Shown here: piece after piece, positions 1-5,325 of the stretch | How positions within the stretch are numbered: position 1 is the first letter of the stretch | Layout: each line of letters starts with the position of its first letter | Assembly (NCBI GenBank): GCA_028706735.1 | Contig: JAQTVS010000229.1 | Coordinates: 1 to 5,325 of the forward strand | DNA from: Thiomonas sp. | GTDB lineage: Bacteria; Pseudomonadota; Gammaproteobacteria; Burkholderiales; Burkholderiaceae_C | Length of the DNA stretch: 5,325 nt | Reading direction: 5' to 3' | The notes under the pieces: model-generated | Database searches by the model: none | What the model was told of the DNA's origin: nothing | The model's input: only the letters and a program-made list of their open reading frames with translations | Translations under genes and position numbers: made by a program

Positions 1-312
1 GTGGAAGGGCGCGATGTGTTCGTCGATCTGCCGCTGGCGCCATGGGAGGCGGCGCTGGGCGCCGAAGTGCAGGCGCCGACCCCGGACGGGCCGGTCGAGT
101 TGAAAATTCCTCCGGCTAGCGCGTCTGGCCGCCGCTTGCGTCTCAAGGGCCGTGGGATTCCGGGCGCGACACCGGGCGATTTGTATGTGGTCACGCAAAT
201 CGTGCTGCCGCCTGCCGAGACCGACGCGGGGCGGGCGGCCTATCAGCATTTGCGGGATGCGTTTTCCGCGTTCAACCCGCGGGCCCATCTCAAGCAAGGA
301 GCCAAGGCATGA
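1..312 (+). CDS. cbpA: CbpA, DnaJ-family co-chaperone (3' end only)
   Basis: This is the C-terminal 103 residues of a DnaJ-like protein that stimulates DnaK ATPase and binds unfolded clients; in E. coli CbpA also binds curved DNA. The J domain and first substrate-binding domain lie before the window. What remains matches the second client-binding domain: PLAPWEAALGAEV at about residues 11-23 is nearly identical to E. coli CbpA (LPLAPWEAALGAKV). It is followed by a KIPP..SGRRLRLKGRGIP segment (about 35-54), GDLYV (59-63) and a short tail with FNPR (91-94). No zinc-finger cysteines are visible, as expected for the CbpA class rather than DnaJ proper, although that region would lie upstream. The GTG at base 1 is an internal valine codon, not the start. 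The stop (310-312) overlaps the cbpM start, and this linkage is the main reason to prefer cbpA over another DnaJ paralogue. Confidence 0.9.
   Translation: MEGRDVFVDLPLAPWEAALGAEVQAPTPDGPVELKIPPASASGRRLRLKGRGIPGATPGDLYVVTQIVLPPAETDAGRAAYQHLRDAFSAFNPRAHLKQGAKA
296..301 (+). promoter_or_regulatory. Ribosome binding site for cbpM
   Basis: AAGGAG lies inside the end of cbpA, 7 bases before the ATG at 309. It is a near-consensus Shine-Dalgarno sequence. It fixes the cbpM start and, with the ATGA overlap, suggests translational coupling to cbpA. Confidence 0.8.
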
Positions 313-632
313 GCACCTCCAACAACACCGGGCCGCTGTGCGGCATCGTTCTGGAAGAGCAGGTCGAACTCAGCATGGACGACCTCTGCGCGGTCTGCCG
401 GGTGGAGCGCACGCAGATCGTGCACTTGGTGGAGGAGGGCGTGATCGATCCGCTGCCTGCCATGCGCTCGGCGGGGCAGGCGGCGCAGTGGCGATTCAGC
501 GGCGAGTCTTTGAGCCGTGCGCGCCGCGCCGTGCGTCTGCAGCGCGACCTGGAGCTCAACGCGGCTGCCGCAGCGCTGGTGCTGGATCTGCTTGACCAGA
601 TCGACGCCCTGCGCTGCGGCTCGCGCAGCTGA
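309..632 (+). CDS. cbpM: CbpM, chaperone modulator of CbpA
   Basis: This 107-residue protein matches CbpM, a small MerR-like, mostly helical protein that binds the CbpA J domain and blocks both its co-chaperone and DNA-binding activity. An N-terminal helix-turn-helix-like part (about 15-48, LSMDDLCAVCRVERTQIVHL followed by VEEGVIDP) is followed by a W-R-F element (61-63). The hallmark segment AVRLQRDLELN (74-84) then runs into LVLDLLDQIDALR (90-102). E. coli CbpM has AVRLRHELALD and LTLMDDIAHLK at the same places. The ATG overlaps the cbpA stop as ATGA and has a strong ribosome site. The N-terminus is some ten residues longer than in E. coli. The protein stops six residues after the ALR, whereas E. 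coli continues with a basic, leucine-rich helix. The gene order cbpA-cbpM supports the call. Confidence 0.88.
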   Translation: MSTSNNTGPLCGIVLEEQVELSMDDLCAVCRVERTQIVHLVEEGVIDPLPAMRSAGQAAQWRFSGESLSRARRAVRLQRDLELNAAAAALVLDLLDQIDALRCGSRS

Positions 633-642
633 CACGCGCAGC

Positions 643-1371
643 ATGGCGCGTCAGGCGCGTCTGTTCGGCCCCGGGCACGCGCATCTGGTCCAGTTGCAGG
701 CCGCTTCCGGCGCGGTCCCTCTGGCGAGCGCGCTGCAGCGGGACCGCTTTCTGCTCTGGATGCGCGAGGGGCTGGACACTTCTGCGGTGCGGCTGCATGC
801 CTACACGGTGTTGCCGCAGGCGGTCTGGCTTCTGCTCACGCCCGACTCTGCGCCGAAGCTCTCCACTTTTGTGCAGGGACTGGCGCGACGCACCAGCAGG
901 GCGCAGGAACGCGCAGCCCCGGACGACGCAACCGCGCCCCTGGCGGCGCGTGCACCCGTCTGGGCGGGGCGCTTTCGTAGCGCAGTCATTCAGCCGGGCG
1001 AGTGGGAATTGGCAGCGATGGCCTGGATCGACCGGGATGCCGAGCACGCCGCAGGCATTGCCGACGGTGCGACGTGGCGCTGGAGCAGCCGCGCCGCCCA
1101 TTGCGGAGAAACGATCGCTGGCGCAGCCGATTTGGTCTTGTCTTTGCCCGCCGCCTATTGGGGCCTGGGCAATACTCCGTTCGAACGCGAGGCGGCTTAC
1201 CGCCAGCGTCTTCAGACAGGGCACGGCACTGCGAGCGCGGCCGCACTGGAAGACGCGTTGCGCCGCGGCGCGGCGGTGGGCGATGCGGCGTTTTTGCAGC
1301 AACTCGAAGCCAGCAGCGGGCGGAGTGTCCGCCCCGGCCGACGCGGACGGCCTCGCACGAAATTTGCTTGA
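643..1371 (+). CDS. RAYT/Y1 transposase-like protein, catalytic residues lost
   Basis: This 242-residue protein resembles REP-associated tyrosine transposases (RAYT, IS200-like Y1 fold) over its full length. The opening [17 protein letters not shown] corresponds to the family's [32 protein letters not shown] (51-67) aligns with the strand that usually reads [26 protein letters not shown] (106-114), WRWSS (145-149), [16 protein letters not shown] (175-190) and a GRRGRPR tail (232-238) also fit. The HUH histidines are replaced (QAVW at 59-62, bases 817-828), and the tyrosine of the usual RRY-R motif is Thr84 (RRTSR, 82-86). Cleavage and strand-transfer activity is therefore unlikely, although the frame is intact and the fold-defining parts survive, as expected for a retained DNA-binding protein. 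The start at 643 is chosen because homology begins there; the longer in-frame start at 517 would overlap cbpM. No good Shine-Dalgarno precedes it, so coupling to cbpM 10 bases upstream is possible. The biological role is unknown. Confidence 0.75.
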   Translation: MARQARLFGPGHAHLVQLQAASGAVPLASALQRDRFLLWMREGLDTSAVRLHAYTVLPQAVWLLLTPDSAPKLSTFVQGLARRTSRAQERAAPDDATAPLAARAPVWAGRFRSAVIQPGEWELAAMAWIDRDAEHAAGIADGATWRWSSRAAHCGETIAGAADLVLSLPAAYWGLGNTPFEREAAYRQRLQTGHGTASAAALEDALRRGAAVGDAAFLQQLEASSGRSVRPGRRGRPRTKFA

Positions 1372-1398
1372 ATCTGCACAGGAAGCAAGGTTTATTCC

Positions 1399-1446
1399 GT
1401 CCCCAAATAAATCGTAGCCTTAATTTTTTGCCAATTAAAAGGGGAC
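1399..1446. repeat. Nested inverted repeats, possibly REP-like or operator
   Basis: The outer arms are GTCCCC (1399-1404) and GGGGAC (1441-1446), perfect reverse complements 36 bases apart. Inside them sit TTAATT (1420-1425) and AATTAA (1433-1438), perfect complements around a 7-base loop. The contexts TTTATTCCGTCCCC and AAAAGGGGACACAGTAATG look like the GGGGAC-type sequences often seen beside Y1/RAYT genes in proteobacteria. That likeness is from memory and is not proven here. Six-base arms could occur by chance, but the nesting and position, just after a RAYT-like gene and across the first candidate gltB promoter, make the element worth recording. Alternatives are an operator or a transcript hairpin. 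Confidence 0.45.
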
Positions 1447-1456
1447 ACAGTAATGT
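1428..1456 (+). promoter_or_regulatory. Candidate gltB promoter, distal
   Basis: TTGCCA (1428-1433) matches five of six -35 consensus bases and is followed, after 17 bases, by TAATGT (1451-1456), a weak -10. The -35 overlaps the loop and right arm of the inner inverted repeat, and the GGGGAC arm lies in the spacer, so a protein bound to the repeats would affect this promoter. The leader would be roughly 60 bases. Confidence 0.35.
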
Positions 1457-1463
1457 TTTTTTC

Positions 1464-1492
1464 TTGCGTCGCCTGCTGCGATGCAGTAAATT
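1464..1492 (+). promoter_or_regulatory. Candidate gltB promoter, proximal
   Basis: TTGCGT (1464-1469) and TAAATT (1487-1492) are separated by 17 bases; the -10 matches four of six consensus bases. The start point would fall near 1499, giving a short leader of about 28 bases before gltB. A small palindrome-like CTGC-GAT-GCAG (1476-1486) abuts the -10 and might be an operator half. It cannot be ranked against the distal candidate from sequence alone. Confidence 0.4.
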
Positions 1493-1516
1493 CGCGTTCT
1501 CTTGTCGATCTCTCGC

Positions 1517-1520
1517 GGAG
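1517..1520 (+). promoter_or_regulatory. Ribosome binding site for gltB
   Basis: GGAG lies 6 bases before the ATG at 1527 and supports that start. The ATG at 1453 is in another frame and has no role in gltB. Confidence 0.7.
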
Positions 1521-1526
1521 CCTTCC

Positions 1527-4500
1527 ATGTCCACCTCCCCAACGCCCGCCTCAACTTCTGAAATCGCCGCCTTGTCGCGCGATGGCCTGTATTGCCCGCA
1601 AAACGAGCACGACGCCTGCGGCGTGGGCTTTGTCGCGCACATCAAGGGGAGCAAATCGCACGACATCGTGCAGAACGGCCTGCTCATCCTGAAAAACCTC
1701 GACCATCGCGGCGCGGTGGGGGCCGACAAGCTCATGGGCGACGGCGCGGGCATCCTGCTGCAAATTCCTGATGCCTTTTTCCGCGAAGAAATGGCGGCGC
1801 AGGGCGTGGAACTGCCGCCGCCGGGCGAATATGGCGTGGGCATGATCTTCCTGCCGCGTGAAGAGGCGTCACGCCTGGCTTGCGAGCAGGAAATCGAGCG
1901 CGCCATCCGCGCCGAAGGCCAGGAACTTCTCGGCTGGCGCGACGTGGCCGTCGATGCCGACATGCCCATGTCGCCCACGGTTCGGGCCAAGGAGCCGGTG
2001 ATCCGCCAGGTGTTCATCGGCCGCGGCCCGGATGTGATGGTGACAGACGCGCTGGAGCGCAAGCTGTTCGTCATCCGCAAGACCGCCAGCCATGCGATCC
2101 AGAAGCTCGATCTGCGCCACGGCAAAGAGTATTTCGTGCCGTCGATGTCAGCGCGCACGATTGTTTACAAGGGTCTGCTGCTGGCCGATCAGGTGGGCGA
2201 GTACTACAAAGACCTCAAAGACCCGCGCGTGGTGTCGGCGCTGGCGCTGGTGCATCAGCGGTTTTCCACCAACACCTTCCCCGAATGGCCGCTGGCCCAC
2301 CCCTACCGGCTGGTGGCGCACAACGGCGAGATCAACACCGTCAAGGGCAACTACAACTGGATGCGCGCGCGCGAGGGCGCCGTGTCGTCGCCGGTGCTCG
2401 GCGCCGATCTGCAGAAGCTCTGGCCGCTGATCTATCCCGGCCAGAGCGACACCGCCAGCTTCGACAACTGTCTGGAACTGCTGCTGATGGCGGGCTACCC
2501 GCTGTCGCACGCCATGATGATGATGATTCCCGAGGCTTGGGAGCAGCACACGCTGATGGACCCGCGCCGCCGCGCCTTCTACGAGTACCACGCCGCCATG
2601 ATGGAGCCGTGGGACGGCCCCGCCGCGATCGCCTTCACCGATGGCCGCCAGATCGGCGCCACGCTCGATCGCAATGGCCTGCGCCCGGCGCGTTACATCG
2701 TGACCGACGATGATCTGGTCATCATGGCGTCCGAGTCGGGCGTGCTGCCCATTTCCGAGAGCCACATCGTCAAGAAGTGGCGGCTTCAGCCGGGCAAGAT
2801 GTTCCTCATCGACATGGAGGCCGGCCGCATCATCGACGACAAGGAAATCAAGGGCCAGCTCGCCAGCGCGCGTCCCTACGGCCAGTGGATCGAGAATCTG
2901 CGCATCCGCATTGACGACCTCGATCATCTGGGCCATGCCGCGCCTTCATCCATTCCCCTGCTCGACCGCCAGCAGGCTTTCGGCTACACGCAGGAAGACC
3001 TCAAGTTCCTGATGGCGCCGATGGCCGAAAAGGCTGACGAGGCCGTGGGCTCAATGGGCAACGATGCTGCGCTGGCGGTGCTGTCCAACCGCGCCAAGCC
3101 GCTGTATAACTATTTCAAACAACTGTTTGCGCAGGTGACCAATCCGCCGATCGATTCGATCCGCGAGAACATGGTGATGTCGCTGGTGTCCTTCATCGGC
3201 CCGCGGCCCAATCTGCTCGACATCAACCAGGTCAATCCGCCCATGCGTCTTGAAGTCAGCCAGCCCGTGCTCGACTATGACGACATGGCGCGGCTGCGCT
3301 CCATCGCGCAGCACACCGGCGGCAAGTTCCGCAGCTACGAGATCGACATTTGCTATCCGGTGGCCTGGGGGCAGGAAGGCATCGAGGCGCGCATTGCGTC
3401 CATTTGCGCCGAAGCCGTGGATGCGCTCAAGAGCGGCCACAACATCCTCATCATCACCGACCGCCACATGAGCGCCGAGCGCGTGGCCATTCCGGCGCTG
3501 CTCGCCATGAGCGCGGTGCATCAGCACCTCACCGCCCATGGCCTGCGCACGCAGACCGGGCTGGTGGTGGAAACCGGCAGCGCGCGCGAAACGCATCATT
3601 TCGCCGTGCTCGCTGGCTATGGCGCCGAGGCGGTGCACCCGTATCTGGCGCTTGACACCATTGCGGCAATGGCCAAAGACCTGCCGGGCGACCTCAGCGC
3701 GGAAAAGGCAATCACCAACTACGTCAAGGCCATCGGCAAGGGCATGCAGAAGGTGATGTCCAAGATGGGCATCTCCACCTATATGAGCTACTGCGGCGCG
3801 CAAATCTTCGAAGCCGTGGGCCTGTCGCGCGCGCTGGTGGACAAATATTTCACCGGCACTTCCACGCAGGTTGAGGGGATCGGCGTGTTCGAGGTGGGCG
3901 AAGAAGCGCTGCGCATGCACCGCGATGCTTTTGGCGATTCGCCCGTGCTCGCCACCATGCTTGACGCCGGGGGCGACTATGCCTGGCGCACACGCGGCGA
4001 AGAACATATGTGGACGCCTGACGCCATCGCCAAGCTGCAGCATTCCACCCGCGCCGGCAACTACAACACCTACAAGGAATACGCGCAGATCATCAACGAC
4101 CAGTCGCGCCGCATGCTCACCCTGCGCGGCCTGTTCGAGTTCAAGATCGACCCCAGCAAGGCAATTGCCATTGATGAGGTGGAACCAGCCGCAGAGATCG
4201 TCAAGCGCTTTGCCACCGGCGCCATGTCGCTGGGCTCCATTTCCACGGAAGCGCACTCGACCCTGGCGGTGGCGATGAACCGCATCGGCGGCAAGAGCAA
4301 TACCGGCGAGGGTGGCGAAGACCCGCTGCGCTACCGCGCGGAAATGCGCACGGGCTCTGCCGGCATCCAGGACGGCGACACCATCGGCAGCGTGCTCGGA
4401 GCCGAGCGCATCGTCAGCGACATTCCGCTCAAGAACGGCGATTCACTGCGTTCCAAGATCAAGCAGGTCGCGTCCGGCCGCTTCGGCGTCACGGCCGAAT

Positions 4501-5325
4501 ACCTGGCCAGCGCCGATCAGATCCAGATCAAGATGGCGCAGGGCGCCAAGCCCGGCGAGGGCGGCCAGCTCCCCGGCGGCAAGGTGTCCGAGTACATCGG
4601 CATGCTGCGCTACTCGGTGCCGGGCGTGGGCCTCATCTCGCCGCCGCCTCACCACGACATTTACTCCATCGAAGACCTGGCCCAGCTCATCCACGATCTG
4701 AAGAACGCCAATTCCCGCGCGTCCATCAGCGTCAAGCTGGTGGCTGAAAGCGGCGTGGGCACGGTGGCCGCCGGGGTGGCCAAGGCCAAGGCCGATCATG
4801 TGGTCATCGCCGGGCATGACGGCGGCACTGGCGCCTCGCCGCTGTCATCCATCAAGCATGCCGGGTCTACGTGGGAAATCGGACTGGCCGAAACCCAGCA
4901 GACCCTGGTGCTCAACCGCCTGCGCAGCCGCATCCGCGTGCAGGTGGACGGCCAGATCAAGACCGGCCGCGACGTGGTCATCGGCGCGCTACTCGGCGCC
5001 GACGAATTCGGCTTCGCCACCGCGCCGCTGGTGGTCGAGGGTTGCATCATGATGCGCAAATGCCACCTCAACACCTGCCCGGTGGGCGTGGCCACGCAAG
5101 ACCCGGCCTTGCGCAAGAAGTTCTCGGGCAAGCCCGAGCATGTGGTGAATTTCTTCTTCTTCATCGCCGAAGAAGTGCGCGCCATCATGGCCCAGCTCGG
5201 CGTGCGCAAGTTCGAGGATCTGGTCGGCCGCACCGAGCTGATCGACGCGCGCAAGGGCGTCGAGCACTGGAAGGCGCGTGGGCTCGATTTCAGCCGCGTG
5301 TTCCATCAGCCCGATGTGCCCGCCG
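1527..5325 (+). CDS. gltB: Glutamate synthase (NADPH-type) large subunit, 3' end cut off
   Basis: GltB hydrolyses glutamine and channels the ammonia to 2-oxoglutarate; with the GltD subunit feeding electrons from NADPH, two glutamates result. The reading frame is open from 1527 to the window edge, 1266 complete codons of roughly 1500-1600 usual for the family. A propeptide of about 30 residues precedes ACGVGF; Cys31 (bases 1617-1619) should be the N-terminal nucleophile after processing. The class-II amidotransferase domain (about 31-440) shows HQRFSTNT (243-250), HNGEINT (265-271) and RNGLRPARY. The central domain starts near VGSMG (507). The FMN synthase domain (about 875-1245) shows [10 protein letters not shown] (924-933), [11 protein letters not shown] (1006-1016) and HDGGTGAS (1097-1104). 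Cys1173, Cys1179 and Cys1184 (Cx5C, Cx4C) are the [3Fe-4S] ligands. Relative to E. coli there are about 34 extra residues near 938-974. The C-terminal GXGXG beta-helix domain and gltD lie beyond the window. No frameshift or missing key residue was seen. Confidence 0.97.
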   Translation, partial: MSTSPTPASTSEIAALSRDGLYCPQNEHDACGVGFVAHIKGSKSHDIVQNGLLILKNLDHRGAVGADKLMGDGAGILLQIPDAFFREEMAAQGVELPPPGEYGVGMIFLPREEASRLACEQEIERAIRAEGQELLGWRDVAVDADMPMSPTVRAKEPVIRQVFIGRGPDVMVTDALERKLFVIRKTASHAIQKLDLRHGKEYFVPSMSARTIVYKGLLLADQVGEYYKDLKDPRVVSALALVHQRFSTNTFPEWPLAHPYRLVAHNGEINTVKGNYNWMRAREGAVSSPVLGADLQKLWPLIYPGQSDTASFDNCLELLLMAGYPLSHAMMMMIPEAWEQHTLMDPRRRAFYEYHAAMMEPWDGPAAIAFTDGRQIGATLDRNGLRPARYIVTDDDLVIMASESGVLPISESHIVKKWRLQPGKMFLIDMEAGRIIDDKEIKGQLASARPYGQWIENLRIRIDDLDHLGHAAPSSIPLLDRQQAFGYTQEDLKFLMAPMAEKADEAVGSMGNDAALAVLSNRAKPLYNYFKQLFAQVTNPPIDSIRENMVMSLVSFIGPRPNLLDINQVNPPMRLEVSQPVLDYDDMARLRSIAQHTGGKFRSYEIDICYPVAWGQEGIEARIASICAEAVDALKSGHNILIITDRHMSAERVAIPALLAMSAVHQHLTAHGLRTQTGLVVETGSARETHHFAVLAGYGAEAVHPYLALDTIAAMAKDLPGDLSAEKAITNYVKAIGKGMQKVMSKMGISTYMSYCGAQIFEAVGLSRALVDKYFTGTSTQVEGIGVFEVGEEALRMHRDAFGDSPVLATMLDAGGDYAWRTRGEEHMWTPDAIAKLQHSTRAGNYNTYKEYAQIINDQSRRMLTLRGLFEFKIDPSKAIAIDEVEPAAEIVKRFATGAMSLGSISTEAHSTLAVAMNRIGGKSNTGEGGEDPLRYRAEMRTGSAGIQDGDTIGSVLGAERIVSDIPLKNGDSLRSKIKQVASGRFGVTAEYLASADQIQIKMAQGAKPGEGGQLPGGKVSEYIGMLRYSVPGVGLISPPPHHDIYSIEDLAQLIHDLKNANSRASISVKLVAESGVGTVAAGVAKAKADHVVIAGHDGGTGASPLSSIKHAGSTWEIGLAETQQTLVLNRLRSRIRVQVDGQIKTGRDVVIGALLGADEFGFATAPLVVEGCIMMRKCHLNTCPVGVATQDPALRKKFSGKPEHVVNFFFFIAEEVRAIMAQLGVRKFEDLVGRTELIDARKGVEHWKARGLDFSRVFHQPDVPA

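Larger units (their letters stand above)
1372..1526. other. Intergenic region upstream of gltB
   Basis: These 155 bases between the transposase-like gene and gltB carry no convincing gene. Bases 1391-1465 are about one third G+C, in sharp contrast to the GC-rich coding DNA on either side. The segment holds nested inverted repeats, two candidate promoters and the gltB ribosome site, listed separately. No standard GC-hairpin-plus-T-run terminator follows the upstream gene, so some read-through into gltB is possible. Confidence 0.7.

Noticed and set aside
517..642. Upstream in-frame extension of the transposase-like gene (start at 517)
   Set aside because: It would overlap cbpM in another frame and adds 42 residues unlike the family, whose homology begins at the MAR encoded at 643.
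676..684. H12-A13-H14 in the transposase-like protein as a possible HUH site
   Set aside because: The spacing mimics HUH, but the segment lies in the first strand, where the family has PHHV. The true HUH strand is the later one, which reads QAVW.
1381..1397. GGAA...TTCC pairing just after the transposase-like gene as a terminator
   Set aside because: Four base pairs, AT-rich loop and no T-run after it; too weak to act as a terminator.
1453..1692. Possible small gene starting at the ATG at 1453
   Set aside because: It is out of frame with gltB, lacks a ribosome site and runs into the gltB coding region; the product is low-complexity.
986..2158. 390-codon open frame on the minus strand
   Set aside because: It runs antisense to the end of the transposase-like gene, the intergenic gap and the start of gltB. 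Its translation is Arg/Ser/Pro-rich with no recognisable domain, typical of a shadow frame in GC-rich coding DNA.
1880..2713. 277-codon + strand frame inside gltB
   Set aside because: Out-of-frame reading of conserved GltB amidotransferase sequence; the product is Arg/Ala/Gly-rich without motifs.
3051..4256. 401-codon open frame on the minus strand
   Set aside because: It lies wholly antisense to well-conserved gltB and its His/Ala/Gly-rich product resembles no family. It is a codon-bias shadow.
1..5325. tRNA or rRNA genes, CRISPR array, complete insertion sequence or target duplications
   Set aside because: No cloverleaf-like or rRNA sequence, no regularly spaced repeats, and no terminal repeats flanked by duplications were noticed around the transposase-like gene.

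Overview
The window is high-GC, densely coded DNA with every supported gene on the + strand. The GltB sequence fits Betaproteobacteria, probably Burkholderiales, in its cluster region and in an insertion in the synthase domain that E. coli GltB lacks. Genus cannot be fixed from this window. All family assignments come from recognising motifs and remembered homologues; no search was run.

Layout. (1) Bases 1-312 are the 3' end of a cbpA-type DnaJ co-chaperone gene. It overlaps by 4 bases (ATGA) with (2) cbpM, 309-632, the small modulator that binds and inhibits CbpA. (3) After 10 bases comes a 242-residue gene, 643-1371, for a protein of the REP-associated tyrosine transposase (RAYT, Y1/IS200-like) fold. 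The positions that normally hold the HUH metal site and the nucleophilic tyrosine carry other residues, so it looks like a catalytically dead, possibly domesticated relative. (4) The 155-base gap 1372-1526 is AT-rich in its middle. It holds nested inverted repeats (GTCCCC/GGGGAC around TTAATT/AATTAA), two candidate sigma70-type promoters and the gltB ribosome binding site. (5) From 1527 to the window edge runs gltB, the large subunit of NADPH-type glutamate synthase. It has 1266 complete codons and is cut before its C-terminal domain; gltD would be expected further downstream.

How the genes relate. cbpA and cbpM form a translationally coupled chaperone/modulator pair. The transposase-like gene follows closely enough to be co-transcribed with them, and no clear terminator separates it from cbpM. 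gltB appears to have its own promoter and belongs to nitrogen assimilation. The most interesting part is the inactive transposase-like protein, which has an AT-hook-like tail and sits directly beside a repeat-bearing AT-rich patch upstream of gltB.
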